Assembly: GCA_944386495.1 (NCBI GenBank)
Contig: CALXBE010000008.1
Coordinates: 1-64,000 of the forward strand
Source of the DNA: an uncultured Gemmiger sp.
Lineage (GTDB): Bacteria > Bacillota > Clostridia > Oscillospirales > Ruminococcaceae
Direction of reading: 5' to 3'
DNA: 64,000 nucleotides
How positions within the stretch are numbered: the stretch's first letter is position 1; the number at the start of each line of letters is the position of its first letter. The notes under the pieces were generated by a model, which made no database searches, was not told where the DNA came from, and saw only the letters and a program-made list of their open reading frames with translations. Both the position numbers and the translations under genes were made by a program. Of the stretch, positions 1 through 8,772 are shown piece by piece.

Positions 1-28
1 CATTGTAGCTTAGGCACGAGATGGAGGG

Positions 29-53
29 AAAGCCGGACTGGCTGTCCGGCTTT
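29..53 (+). terminator. Probable intrinsic terminator of the gene upstream of the window
   Basis: Perfect 10-bp inverted repeat (29-38 and 44-53, loop of 5) ending in TTT. The T tract is short, so efficiency is uncertain. It separates whatever lies upstream from the response regulator. Confidence 0.5.
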
Positions 54-89
54 CCTGTCCAAATTTATTGTAATAGAAGGGATCAGAGA

Positions 90-794
90 ATGAAACGAGT
101 TCTGGTAGTGGAAGACGAACAAAGCATCCGGGAAATGATTGCCCTTAACCTGTCCATGGCAGGATGGGAAGTATTGGAGGCCGGCAGTGCGGAAAAAGGG
201 ATTCAGCTGCTCCAAACCGCGGGCCCCTGCAGTGTGGCACTTCTGGATGTGATGCTCCCCGGAATGAACGGATTTTCCCTTTGCGAGACCCTCCGCCGGG
301 ACAACCCGGACATGGGGATCATTATTCTCAGCGCCAAGTCTCAGGAATCGGATAAGGTAAAGGGACTGTCCATCGGCGCCGACGACTATATGACCAAGCC
401 TTTCAGTGTAAATGAACTGGTAGCCAGACTGGAAGCCCTGGCCCGGCGGGTGCAGCGGAGCCAGCCTGTCCGGGGGGAGGATCAGGATCAGCTGGTCAGC
501 GGACCCTTCATCCTGGATGAACGGAGCCGTATCCTTTACAAAAACGGAACTCCGGTAGACCTGACCCAGGTAGAATTCCAAATCATGGAGCTGTTCTTCA
601 AAAATCCCGGAACAGCCTTGGTCCGGGAAAAGATTCTGAAAGGGGTCTGGGGGGAGAATTACTTCGGGGATGTGAAAATCGTGGATGTGAATATCCGCCG
701 CCTTCGGATGAAGGTGGAAGACCAGCCCAGCGACCCCCAGCACATCCTTACAGTCTGGGGATATGGCTATCGCTGGTCCCCGGAAGGAAAATAA
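90..794 (+). CDS. OmpR-family DNA-binding response regulator
   Basis: Cytoplasmic response regulator of 234 residues that should be phosphorylated by the histidine kinase encoded 35 bases downstream. The receiver domain occupies about residues 1-120, with an acidic cluster at E8-D9, the phospho-acceptor Asp53 in LLDVMLPG and the conserved Lys in TKPF. A winged-helix OmpR/PhoB effector domain follows (about 135-232). An upstream in-frame ATG at 21 exists, but it would add 23 residues before the family-typical start MKRVLVVEDE and would run through a terminator hairpin. The ATG at 90, preceded by AGAAGG, is therefore preferred. The regulated genes cannot be told from sequence. Confidence 0.93.
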   Translation: MKRVLVVEDEQSIREMIALNLSMAGWEVLEAGSAEKGIQLLQTAGPCSVALLDVMLPGMNGFSLCETLRRDNPDMGIIILSAKSQESDKVKGLSIGADDYMTKPFSVNELVARLEALARRVQRSQPVRGEDQDQLVSGPFILDERSRILYKNGTPVDLTQVEFQIMELFFKNPGTALVREKILKGVWGENYFGDVKIVDVNIRRLRMKVEDQPSDPQHILTVWGYGYRWSPEGK

Positions 795-829
795 TAAAGG
801 CAGAAACCGGCGGGAAGGAGGCGGGATGA

Positions 830-2260
830 ATGAGCATTACCAAACGGTGGCTGCGGGGCGGCCTTCTTCTTACCGTTATGGCTGTGGCCGCCGTGGAAAT
901 CTTCTTCCTGTACAGCACCCGGGTCTCCATGTACAACGGGGTCCGGCAGAGTATCCGGGGCCGGTTTTCTACCATCAATGCCCAGCTGGAAATCACCATC
1001 TCCGCTACGGACGGGGCCACCGTCAATGCCCGCAGTCTGGCTCTCCGGCGGATGGTGGAACAGTTTGACGCCAAAGAAGCCTATGAATTTATGCTTCTGG
1101 ACAGCCAGGGAAGGATCATCTCATCTTCCAGCGGCCAGATAGAAACCGACCTGTTTTCCAACGAGGACTTCGCTCTGGCTCTGGAAAGCGTGGATGGAAC
1201 GGGAGAGAGCATTTACCGAACTGCCCGGGGAGAGCGGGTGCTGAGCGTGACCATGCTGGTGCCCTACCCGGTAGGGGAAATTGCAGCCATGCGGATGGTC
1301 ACCAGCCTGACCCTGGTGGACCAGGCCATTGACCAATATGCCATGACCAGTCTCCTGGTGGCCTCTGTGGTAGTGGGGGCCAGCCTTCTTTCGGGACTCT
1401 ATTTTATCCGGTCCATTGTCCAGCCTCTGGCCCGGGTGGAAGCCACTGCCACCCAGATTGCCCGGGGAGACCTGGAAGTGCGCCTGCCCCCCGGACCTTA
1501 CGAGGACGAGGTAGGCCGCCTTTGCCGGACCATCAACCAGATGGCGGAGGACCTGGGCAAAACCGAGCGGATGAAAAATGACTTTATCTCCTCGGTAAGC
1601 CATGAACTGAGGACTCCTCTCACCAGCATCAAAGGCTGGATCGAGACCATTTCCGCCATTCGGGACCCGGAGGACGAAAACTACCGGAAAGGAATTGCCA
1701 TCATCGGCCAGGAGGCAGACCGGCTCTACAATATGGTGGAGGAACTGCTGAACTTCTCCCGGCTCCAGAACGGGGTGCAGCTGGCCTGTGAAAGCCTGGA
1801 CCTGGTGGCCGAAGTTACCGATGTGGCCCTCTTTGTCCAGCCCCGGATGAACCAGGAAGGAATCAACCTGGATTACCAGGAACCGGAACTGATGGTTCCG
1901 GTCTGGGCAGACCCCAACCGCCTTCGTCAGGTGCTGGTAAATGTACTGGACAATGCCATCAAGTATTCCAAGCCGGGCAGCACCATCCATCTGGAACTGC
2001 TCAGCGAGGTGGATAATGTATATATCTGTATCCGGGACGAGGGACGGGGAATTGCCCCGGACGACCTGGAGAATGTCAAGTTGAAATTCTTTAAGGGAAA
2101 GAATGCGGAGCGGGGCAGCGGAATCGGCCTGGCCGTGGTGGAGGAGATCGTCACCGCCATGAACGGGGAAGTGGAGATCACCAGCCAGCTGGGAGAGGGA
2201 ACCACCGTCACCATCCGCCTTCCCCATTATTCTCAACCTCAGGAAGCGCCTGAGGAATAA
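830..2260 (+). CDS. Membrane sensor histidine kinase
   Basis: Partner kinase of the preceding response regulator, 476 residues. Transmembrane helix 1 spans about residues 10-28, an extracytoplasmic sensor region about 30-170, and transmembrane helix 2 about 172-192. HAMP follows at about 193-245, HisKA has the phospho-acceptor His258 in SHELRTPL, and the C-terminal HATPase domain has N box (LDNAIKYSK) and G boxes (DEGRGI, GSGIGLAV). AAGGAGG lies just before the ATG at 830; another ATG at 826 is in a different frame. The external signal is unknown, as the sensor region shows no domain I recognise. Confidence 0.93.
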   Translation: MSITKRWLRGGLLLTVMAVAAVEIFFLYSTRVSMYNGVRQSIRGRFSTINAQLEITISATDGATVNARSLALRRMVEQFDAKEAYEFMLLDSQGRIISSSSGQIETDLFSNEDFALALESVDGTGESIYRTARGERVLSVTMLVPYPVGEIAAMRMVTSLTLVDQAIDQYAMTSLLVASVVVGASLLSGLYFIRSIVQPLARVEATATQIARGDLEVRLPPGPYEDEVGRLCRTINQMAEDLGKTERMKNDFISSVSHELRTPLTSIKGWIETISAIRDPEDENYRKGIAIIGQEADRLYNMVEELLNFSRLQNGVQLACESLDLVAEVTDVALFVQPRMNQEGINLDYQEPELMVPVWADPNRLRQVLVNVLDNAIKYSKPGSTIHLELLSEVDNVYICIRDEGRGIAPDDLENVKLKFFKGKNAERGSGIGLAVVEEIVTAMNGEVEITSQLGEGTTVTIRLPHYSQPQEAPEE

Positions 2261-2284
2261 ACAGCGCAATTTACAAGGAGCATT

Positions 2285-3232
2285 ATGGAACAAAACAATC
2301 GACCGAAAGAACGGTTCCGCACCAGCGTGGGGGGACAGGCCCTTATGGAAGGAATCATGATGCGGGGCCCCAAGCGGATCTGCTGTGCGGTCCGGAAACC
2401 GGACGGCACCATCGACCTGAAACAGGAGGAGACCCGCCACTATTTCTATGAGAAAATCCCTCTGGTGCGGGGCTGCTGCGCCATGATTTACAGCCTTCTC
2501 ACCGGATACCGGTACCTTATGCACTCTGCGGAGGTAAGTATGGGGGAGGAGGCCTTTGCGGACAGCGAAAGCAAGTTTGACAAATGGCTGGAAGCCCATT
2601 GCAGCAAGCGGGTCCAGAACCTGTTTATGGGGGCCGCTGCCCTGGCAGGAGGACTGCTGGCCATCCTTCTTTTCCTGGTTATCCCCACCACCCTGGTGGG
2701 ACTGCTGGGCCAGGTGATCGAGCTGGGCCGCTGGCCCCGGGTCATTCTGGAAGGCCTTCTGAAAATCGCCATTTTTGTGGTTTACCTTTACCTCTGCACC
2801 CGGATGAGCGAGATTCACCGGATGTTCCAGTACCATGGGGCAGAGCATAAAACCATCGCCTGCTATGAGGCCGGTCTGCCTCTGGAAGTGGAAAATGTCC
2901 GTCTTTGCAGCCGGTTCCATCCCCGGTGCGGCACCAGCTTTATGATTCTGGTGCTTCTGGTCAGCATCTTTATCAACTCGGTTCTCCCCTGGGAGAATCT
3001 GGCCCTTCGGGTGGTGTACAAAATCCTGCTCCTTCCTCTGGTCATGGGCATCAGCTATGAGCTGATCAAATGGGCAGGGCGGAGCTGCAACCCCCTTACC
3101 CGGTTTATCTCGGCCCCTGGACTTTGGCTCCAGCGGCTTACCACCTTTGAACCGGATGATTCCATGATCGAGGTAGCCATTGCTGCGGTTACCCCCGTTC
3201 TTCCGGAAGACCCTAAGGAGGGAGAATGGTGA
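2285..3232 (+). CDS. yqhQ: DUF1385 membrane protein, YqhQ family
   Basis: Integral membrane protein of 315 residues matching the YqhQ/DUF1385 family. It has the N-terminal signature GGQALMEGIMMRGP, central hydrophobic segments (about 115-145 and 155-175), the block MFQYHGAEHKTIACYEAG and C-terminal hydrophobic helices after RFHPRCGTSF. The biochemical role of the family is not established. Position immediately before prmC is a common Firmicutes arrangement, and the two genes overlap by 7 bases, implying translational coupling. The start is supported by AAGGAG 5 bases upstream. Confidence 0.9.
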   Translation: MEQNNRPKERFRTSVGGQALMEGIMMRGPKRICCAVRKPDGTIDLKQEETRHYFYEKIPLVRGCCAMIYSLLTGYRYLMHSAEVSMGEEAFADSESKFDKWLEAHCSKRVQNLFMGAAALAGGLLAILLFLVIPTTLVGLLGQVIELGRWPRVILEGLLKIAIFVVYLYLCTRMSEIHRMFQYHGAEHKTIACYEAGLPLEVENVRLCSRFHPRCGTSFMILVLLVSIFINSVLPWENLALRVVYKILLLPLVMGISYELIKWAGRSCNPLTRFISAPGLWLQRLTTFEPDDSMIEVAIAAVTPVLPEDPKEGEW

Positions 3233-4068
3233 ACCCGGGTCAGTTGCCCTGGGCAGCGGCCCTGGAACTCCGGCGGCGGCTTCGGGAAGCGGGCTGCCCT
3301 GACTGGGACTGGGAAGGTCCCTGGCTGGTGGAGATGGTCACCGGTCGTCAGCCCCGGTTTGACGATACCCCCCTTACCGCCGGGCAGGCGGCAGAGCTGG
3401 AGGAACTGGCCCGGAATCGGGAAAAGCGGATCCCTCTCCAGTATCTGTCCGGAAAATGGGACTTCCTAACTGTTACACTAAGGGTGGGAAAAGGAGTACT
3501 TTGTCCCCGCAGTGATACAGAGCTGCTTTGCCAGGAGGGGGCTGCCCTGATTCAGAGAATCCCGGAGCCTCAGGTGCTGGACCTCTGCGCAGGGACCGGA
3601 TGTGTGGGAATCGGAATAAAATCCCTGGTTCCTGGGGCTCAGGTCACCTGTCTGGAAAAAAGTCCTCAGGCCCTGGAATACCTGAAGGAAAACTGTTCCG
3701 CCTATGGAGTGGCCTGGAAAGAGGGGGACCTGTTCGGCTACGAAAAGGAACTGCCCGCTCAAAGCCTGGACCTGATAACTGCCAATCCCCCCTACCTGAC
3801 CAAAGAGGAAATGGCTCAGCTTCAGCCGGAGGTGGCCTGGGAGCCAGCCATGGCCCTGGACGGAGGAGAGGACGGACTGGTGTTTTACCGGTATCTGGCT
3901 GCCAGATACGGAGACTGCCTCAAGCCGGGAGGCTGGATGGCTCTGGAAATCGGCTGGGAGCAGGGGGAAGCGGTAGCCAGTCTTCTGGAAAAGGAAGGCT
4001 GGACCAGGATTCGGGTAGCCCGGGACTACGAGGACCGGGACCGGGTGGTACTGGCCTGCCGTCCCTGA
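3226..4068 (+). CDS. prmC: Peptide chain release factor N5-glutamine methyltransferase
   Basis: SAM-dependent enzyme that methylates the Gln of the GGQ motif in release factors RF1 and RF2 (family knowledge). The 280-residue protein has an N-terminal helical domain, a SAM-binding loop (LDLCAGTGCVGIG, about residues 120-133) and the diagnostic catalytic NPPY motif (ANPPYLTKEE, about 185-195). The start overlaps the end of yqhQ by 7 bases, and the AGGGAG lies inside yqhQ. prfA is not in the window. Confidence 0.92.
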   Translation: MVNPGQLPWAAALELRRRLREAGCPDWDWEGPWLVEMVTGRQPRFDDTPLTAGQAAELEELARNREKRIPLQYLSGKWDFLTVTLRVGKGVLCPRSDTELLCQEGAALIQRIPEPQVLDLCAGTGCVGIGIKSLVPGAQVTCLEKSPQALEYLKENCSAYGVAWKEGDLFGYEKELPAQSLDLITANPPYLTKEEMAQLQPEVAWEPAMALDGGEDGLVFYRYLAARYGDCLKPGGWMALEIGWEQGEAVASLLEKEGWTRIRVARDYEDRDRVVLACRP

Positions 4069-4091
4069 AAGTACCTTAAATTCCCTGAAAC

Positions 4092-4136
4092 AAATTACAA
4101 CTAGAGGTTGTAATTTTCCTTCCGGTGGTGTATAAT
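4092..4136 (+). promoter_or_regulatory. recA promoter with overlapping inverted-repeat operator
   Basis: -35 TTGTAA (4108-4113), 17-base spacer, -10 TATAAT (4131-4136). A perfect 10-bp inverted repeat (4092-4101 and 4107-4116, 5-base centre) overlaps the -35; its core is ACAAC-TAGAG-GTTGT. The same core recurs around the XRE/S24 repressor at 21.4-21.5 kb. It does not match the classical Bacillus LexA box (CGAAC-N4-GTTCG). Assignment as an SOS-type operator is inference. Confidence 0.72.
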
Positions 4137-4187
4137 ACCACTGAGTAATAAAGAGGGGAGTATTCCCCCTGTAAGGAGATTGGATTT

Positions 4188-5339
4188 ATGGCAGAAAAGA
4201 AAGGGGCCGCCGTTCCCAAGCAGGCGGATGACAAGAAAGCAGCACTGGCTACTGCCATTGCTCAGATTGAGAAACAGTTTGGCAAAGGCGCCGTTATGAA
4301 GCTGGGCGCCAACACCGCCATGCAGGTGGATGCCATCTCTACCGGAAGCCTGGGGCTGGACCTGGCTCTGGGAGTGGGCGGCATGCCCAGAGGCCGTGTC
4401 ATTGAGGTGTACGGCCCTGAATCCAGCGGTAAGACCACCCTGGCTCTCCATGTTCTGGCAGAAGCTCAGAAGCTGGGAGGAGAAGTGGCCTTTATCGATG
4501 TGGAGCACGCCCTGGACCCTGCCTATGCCCGGGCCCTGGGGGTAGACATTGACAGCCTGCTGGTAAGCCAGCCTGATACCGGCGAGCAGGCTCTGGAAAT
4601 CTGCGAAGCTCTGGTCCGTTCCGGCGCCATCGATGCCATTGTTCTGGACTCTGTGGCTGCCATGGTTCCCCGGGCCGAAATCGAAGGAGAGATGGGCGAC
4701 AGCCATGTAGGCCTTCAGGCCCGGCTGATGAGCCAGGCCCTCCGGAAGCTGACCGGCGTTATCGGCAAAACCAACACCGTCTGTATCTTTATCAACCAGC
4801 TTCGTGAGAAGGTGGGCGTTGTCTACGGCAACCCGGAAGTCACCGCAGGCGGTCGGGCTCTGAAATATTATTCCAGTGTCCGGATTGATGTCCGCCGTAT
4901 TGAGGGCCTGAAGGATTCCAGCGGCAACTTTATCGGCAACCGCACCCGGGCCAAAGTAGTCAAGAACAAGGTGGCACCTCCCTTCAAGGAAGCAGAGTTT
5001 GATATTATGTTCGGGGAAGGAATCAGCAAGATTGGCGAGATTCTGGACCTGGCTGTGCAGCTGGGAGCCATCCAGAAGGGCGGCGCCTGGTTCACCTACG
5101 GCGACCTGCGCTGGCAGGGCCGGGATAATGTGAAAAATTATCTGGCAGAACATCCCGAACTGGCCCAGGAACTGGAAGCCATCGTCCGGGCCAATGCGGA
5201 TAAGCTGGTCAAGGCCAAGAAGGGGGCCGGTCCCAAGCTGGAACTGGTCATCCCCGGGCAGACCCCTCAGGCTCCCGCCGCTGACCAGCCCAAGACCACC
5301 GGCAGCGAAGCAGAGCTGGACATTATGGTGGAGGACTAA
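4188..5339 (+). CDS. recA: Recombinase RecA
   Basis: DNA-dependent ATPase for homologous recombination and co-protease for LexA-type repressors. The 383-residue protein has Walker A GPESSGKT at residues 76-83, the FIDVEHALD block, the [12 protein letters not shown]alker B region, [11 protein letters not shown] and the C-terminal domain. The N-terminus is about 15 residues longer than in E. coli RecA. AAGGAG precedes the ATG. The gene has its own promoter with an inverted-repeat operator, and recX follows directly, as in many bacteria. Confidence 0.98.
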   Translation: MAEKKGAAVPKQADDKKAALATAIAQIEKQFGKGAVMKLGANTAMQVDAISTGSLGLDLALGVGGMPRGRVIEVYGPESSGKTTLALHVLAEAQKLGGEVAFIDVEHALDPAYARALGVDIDSLLVSQPDTGEQALEICEALVRSGAIDAIVLDSVAAMVPRAEIEGEMGDSHVGLQARLMSQALRKLTGVIGKTNTVCIFINQLREKVGVVYGNPEVTAGGRALKYYSSVRIDVRRIEGLKDSSGNFIGNRTRAKVVKNKVAPPFKEAEFDIMFGEGISKIGEILDLAVQLGAIQKGGAWFTYGDLRWQGRDNVKNYLAEHPELAQELEAIVRANADKLVKAKKGAGPKLELVIPGQTPQAPAADQPKTTGSEAELDIMVED

Positions 5340-5984
5340 TTGGAACAGCTGACCATAGAGGAAATCTCGGTGACCAAAAAGGGCCGGTATGCCCTTTTTG
5401 CCCAGGGGCAGTTCCTCTTTTCCGTGGACGAGGAAACCCTGGTCCGGGAGAAAATCAAGGAAGGGCTTTCCCTCTCGGTGGCCCGTTTGGAAGAACTGCG
5501 CCAGACCAGCGAGACCCGGAAAGCCTGCGATAAGGCCTTGGATTACCTTTCCAGGAGAGACCACTCCTCGGGAGAACTGTACGAAAAACTCTGCCGCCGG
5601 TATGATTCTCAGTCCAGCGCTGCGGCAGTGGCCAAAATGCAGGAACTGGATTTGGTGGACGACCTGGCTTTTGCCCGCCACCGGGCCAGATACCTGATGA
5701 ACCAGCACAAAAGCCGAAACCAGATTCTGCAGGCTCTGGCCCAGAAAGGAATTGACCGGCAGACGGCGGGAATGGTTCTGGAAGAGCTGTGGGATCAGGA
5801 GGAAAACGACCCGGACCGGGAAGCGCTGGACCACCTCATCCGCCGCAGCTATCTCCAGAAGCTGGCCCAGGGTAAGACCCAGCAGGTGGCCGCAGCCCTT
5901 TGCCGGCGAGGATTTTCACCGGGGCTGGTCCGGAGTTTGATTCAGGAATATACTAACCAGGAAAGCGAGTATTACGAAGAATGA
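5340..5984 (+). CDS. recX: Regulatory protein RecX
   Basis: Modulator of RecA filaments, 214 residues, built of helical tandem repeats. The typical N-terminal MEQLTIEEISVTKKGRYALF is followed by the RecX repeats (LDYLSRRDHSSGEL, FARHRARYLMNQHKSRNQI). It starts at a TTG immediately after the recA stop codon, with GGTGGAGGA inside the end of recA serving as ribosome binding site. Expression is probably coupled to recA. The last 4 bases overlap rimO. Confidence 0.9.
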   Translation: MEQLTIEEISVTKKGRYALFAQGQFLFSVDEETLVREKIKEGLSLSVARLEELRQTSETRKACDKALDYLSRRDHSSGELYEKLCRRYDSQSSAAAVAKMQELDLVDDLAFARHRARYLMNQHKSRNQILQALAQKGIDRQTAGMVLEELWDQEENDPDREALDHLIRRSYLQKLAQGKTQQVAAALCRRGFSPGLVRSLIQEYTNQESEYYEE

Positions 5985-7324
5985 AAATTGCCATCATCAG
6001 TTTGGGATGCCCCAAAAACCAGGTGGATGCAGATGTGATGTGCCACAGCCTTCTTCTGAAGGGACATACCACCACCGGCGACCTGTCCGAGGCGGACGGG
6101 ATTCTGGTAAATACCTGCGGTTTCATTGAAAGCGCCAAAGAGGAAGCCATTGAAAATATTCTGATGGCCTGCAGCTACAAGGAGCAAAATCCCAACCTGA
6201 AGGTGATCGTCACCGGCTGCCTGTCTGAACGGTACAAAGAACAGATTCGTCAGGAAATTCCGGAAGTGGATGCCGTGGTGGGAATCGGCAGCAACAAGGC
6301 TCTGCCCGCCATTCTGGACCGGGTCTTTGGGGGAGAGCAGCTGGAGTCCTACGGTCCCAAAACGGACCTGCCCCTGGGAGGCAAGCGGGTCATCAGCACT
6401 CCCCGCCACTATGCCTACTTAAAGATTGCAGAAGGGTGCAATAACCACTGCCATTACTGCGCCATTCCCGGAATCCGTGGCCCCATGCGGAGCCGTCCTT
6501 TGGAGGACTGCCTGGCCGAGGCCCGGTGGCTGGCCGGGGAAGGGGTTCGGGAACTGATCGTGGTGGCTCAGGACCCCACCGCTTACGGGGAAGACCTGGG
6601 AAAGAACCAGATTGTGGAACTGCTGGAAGCCCTGGACCAGGTGGAAGGGCTGGAATGGATTCGGCTTCTCTACGCTTATCCGGAGCGAATTACCCCTCAG
6701 CTCATCCAGTGCATGGCCAAATCCAAAAAGATTCTGCCCTACCTGGACCTGCCCATCCAGCACTGCAATGACCAGGTGCTGAAACGGATGAACCGGCGGA
6801 GTACCAAGGCTCTGCTGGAGGATACCATTGCCCAGCTTCGCCGGGAGATTCCCGGAATTACCCTGCGCACCACCCTCATTGCCGGATTCCCCGGGGAAAC
6901 CCAGGAGCAGTTTGAGGAACTCTGTCAGTTTGTAAAGGATATGAAGTTTGACCGGCTGGGCTGCTTTGCCTACAGCCAGGAGGAACACACCGTGGCGGCT
7001 ACCTATCCCGACCAGCTGGATGAGGAGGAAAAGCAGCGCCGGGCAGATGTGGTCATGCGGATCCAGAGCGAAATTATGGCCAAAAAGCAGGCGGCACAGG
7101 TGGGACGGACCCTTACCGTCCTCTGTGACGGAATTGACGAGGAAAGCGGCCTTTACCTCTGCCGCACCCAGGGGGATGCCCCTGACATTGACGGCTGTGT
7201 CTGTGTCAGCAGCGACCAGCCCCTCTATCCCGGAGACTTCTACCGGGTAATCATTGATGAAAGCGATATGGTGGACCTGTTTGCCACCTTTGATCCTGCG
7301 CTGAACGGAGGCGACCTTCAATGA
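5981..7324 (+). CDS. rimO: Ribosomal protein S12 methylthiotransferase RimO
   Basis: Radical-SAM enzyme that methylthiolates an Asp of ribosomal protein S12 (family knowledge). The 447-residue protein has an N-terminal UPF0004 domain with cysteines for the auxiliary cluster (GCPKNQVDAD, NTCGF, GCLSERY), a radical-SAM core with CNNHCHYC in EGCNNHCHYCAIP, and a C-terminal TRAM domain. The S12-type sequence IRGPMRSRP after the cluster and the overall length favour RimO over MiaB. It overlaps both recX and pgsA by 4 bases (ATGA), so this is one operon. Confidence 0.95.
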   Translation: MKIAIISLGCPKNQVDADVMCHSLLLKGHTTTGDLSEADGILVNTCGFIESAKEEAIENILMACSYKEQNPNLKVIVTGCLSERYKEQIRQEIPEVDAVVGIGSNKALPAILDRVFGGEQLESYGPKTDLPLGGKRVISTPRHYAYLKIAEGCNNHCHYCAIPGIRGPMRSRPLEDCLAEARWLAGEGVRELIVVAQDPTAYGEDLGKNQIVELLEALDQVEGLEWIRLLYAYPERITPQLIQCMAKSKKILPYLDLPIQHCNDQVLKRMNRRSTKALLEDTIAQLRREIPGITLRTTLIAGFPGETQEQFEELCQFVKDMKFDRLGCFAYSQEEHTVAATYPDQLDEEEKQRRADVVMRIQSEIMAKKQAAQVGRTLTVLCDGIDEESGLYLCRTQGDAPDIDGCVCVSSDQPLYPGDFYRVIIDESDMVDLFATFDPALNGGDLQ

Positions 7325-7896
7325 ATCTGCCCAATAAACTGACCATGATGCGGGTGCTGCTGGTGCCGGTATTTATGGTGCTGGCAGGTATGAGCCAGTA
7401 CGGAACCGAAACCTTCAATCCCGCCCTTTATCTGGCAGCCGGCGTGGTCTTTGCCATTGCCAGCTTTACAGATTTCCTGGACGGGTATCTGGCCCGGAAA
7501 TGGAAGCTGGTCACCGATTTCGGAAAATTTGCGGACCCTCTGGCGGATAAAATGCTCACCACCGCCGCCCTTATTTATATGATGGTGGACGGGGTCTGCC
7601 ATCCGGTGGTGCTGGCCCTGGTTCTCTTCCGGGAGTTTGCAGTGGCCGGTGTCCGGATGATTGCCGCCGGTTCCGGCACGGTTATTGCCGCCAATATGTG
7701 GGGCAAGGTAAAGACCGTTCTCCAAATGGTCACCGTTATCTTCTACTACTTCGGGGCAGGCCTGTCCGGCCCTGACGGGATCGCTCCCGTTACATTGATT
7801 ACCATGGTCCTTTGCTGGGCCGTGGCAGCGGTTACCCTTCTGTCCGGTGTGATTTACCTGTGGCAGAACCGGGAATGCTTTGCCCAGGCAAAATGA
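7321..7896 (+). CDS. pgsA: CDP-diacylglycerol--glycerol-3-phosphate 3-phosphatidyltransferase
   Basis: Membrane enzyme making phosphatidylglycerol phosphate, 191 residues. The CDP-alcohol phosphotransferase signature D-x2-D-G-x2-A-R-x8-G-x3-D-x3-D is complete (DFLDGYLARKW through GKFADPLADK), and about five hydrophobic helices are present. Its ATG overlaps the rimO stop codon. The operon recA-recX-rimO-pgsA appears to end here, as a new promoter starts 20 bases later. Confidence 0.93.
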   Translation: MNLPNKLTMMRVLLVPVFMVLAGMSQYGTETFNPALYLAAGVVFAIASFTDFLDGYLARKWKLVTDFGKFADPLADKMLTTAALIYMMVDGVCHPVVLALVLFREFAVAGVRMIAAGSGTVIAANMWGKVKTVLQMVTVIFYYFGAGLSGPDGIAPVTLITMVLCWAVAAVTLLSGVIYLWQNRECFAQAK

Positions 7897-7916
7897 CAGG
7901 AAAAAGAAAGTTCCCC

Positions 7917-7946
7917 TTGACTAACCAGTGCTTCCTCCCCTATAAT
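7917..7946 (+). promoter_or_regulatory. Promoter of the mntP riboswitch transcript
   Basis: -35 TTGACT (7917-7922), 18-base spacer, -10 TATAAT (7941-7946), immediately before the riboswitch aptamer. Confidence 0.75.
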
Positions 7947-7950
7947 GATA

Positions 7951-8081
7951 AGGCTTCGTGAGGGAGTAGCTGGCGCCGGTGTTCCGGCGTGGCAAGTCAA
8001 CATACTGGAGAACTTTTCTTCTGGCTTGTATTAAATAGCAAGACTCACGCATGGCTCTACGGCTGTGCGTCTGTCTTTTTT
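7951..8081 (+). promoter_or_regulatory. yybP-ykoY manganese riboswitch with expression terminator
   Basis: Conserved aptamer elements are visible: GGGAGTAGC (7962-7970), GTCAACATACT (7996-8006) and AGCAAGACTCA (8037-8047). The closing stem P1 is CGTGAG (7957-7962) with CTCACG (8044-8049). The 3' half of P1 is also the 5' arm of a terminator ending in T6 (8045-8081), so ligand-bound P1 should prevent termination (ON switch). Mn2+ as ligand is established for this class, and the downstream gene is a manganese exporter. Confidence 0.9.
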
Positions 8082-8084
8082 AAA

Positions 8085-8118
8085 GGCTCGGGTACAGCGG
8101 TACGCCGGGCTATTTTTT
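8085..8118 (+). terminator. Second terminator-like hairpin in the mntP leader
   Basis: GCTCGG-GTAC (8086-8095) pairs with GTAC-(G)-CCGGGC (8100-8110), followed by TATTTTTT. It sits after the riboswitch terminator and 27 bases before the mntP start. It may be a tandem terminator or may affect translation of mntP. Confidence 0.55.
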
Positions 8119-8144
8119 ATGGAAACGGACGGTAGAACAAGACT

Positions 8145-8717
8145 ATGCAAATTTGGGAACTTCTTTTGATCGGAATCAGCCTTTCCATGGACGCCTTTGC
8201 GGTTTCAGTCTGCAAAGGACTGTCCATGAAAACCATCCACCGGAAGGGGACCTTGATTACAGGGCTTTACTTTGGTGGATTCCAGGCCCTTATGCCCCTG
8301 ATTGGATGGGCACTGGGCAAACAGTTTGAAAAGTATATTGTAGCGGTGGACCACTGGATTGCTTTCCTTCTTTTGGCCTTCATTGGGGTGAACATGATTC
8401 GGGAGGCTCTGTCCGAGGAGGGAGACTCCTGTCCTGCCAGCTATACCCTGGATCACCGGGAACTGCTCATGCTGGCCATTGCCACCAGCATTGATGCTTT
8501 GGCGGTGGGAATCACCTTTGCCTTCCTTCAGGTGGATATTGTCCCGGCAGTCTCCATCATTGGCTGCACCACCTTCATCCTTTCCATTGTGGGGGTGGTC
8601 ATGGGCCATCGGTTCGGCAGCAAATACCAGCAGCGGGCAGCCATTGCCGGGGGCGTTATCCTTATTGCCATCGGCCTGAAAATCCTGTTGGAGCACCTGG
8701 GCATTATCGCCCTGTAA
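8145..8717 (+). CDS. mntP: Manganese efflux pump MntP
   Basis: Inner-membrane Mn2+ exporter of 190 residues (UPF0059/MntP family). Two similar halves each carry a helix with conserved acidic residues ([14 protein letters not shown] near residue 13 and [15 protein letters not shown] near residue 110), with about six transmembrane helices in total. Control by a manganese riboswitch directly upstream supports the assignment. The ribosome binding site is weak and close to a leader hairpin. A strong bidirectional terminator follows. Confidence 0.95.
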   Translation: MQIWELLLIGISLSMDAFAVSVCKGLSMKTIHRKGTLITGLYFGGFQALMPLIGWALGKQFEKYIVAVDHWIAFLLLAFIGVNMIREALSEEGDSCPASYTLDHRELLMLAIATSIDALAVGITFAFLQVDIVPAVSIIGCTTFILSIVGVVMGHRFGSKYQQRAAIAGGVILIAIGLKILLEHLGIIAL

Positions 8718-8720
8718 AAT

Positions 8721-8757
8721 AAAAGCCCTCTCCCCGGCTTGGGGGAGAGGGCTTTTT
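8721..8757. terminator. Bidirectional terminator between mntP and asnA
   Basis: A-run, 11-bp stem (AAGCCCTCTCC with GGAGAGGGCTT region) and T6. It serves the convergent mntP (+) and asnA (-). Confidence 0.9.
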
Positions 8758-8772
8758 TGTTTGCATGAAAAA

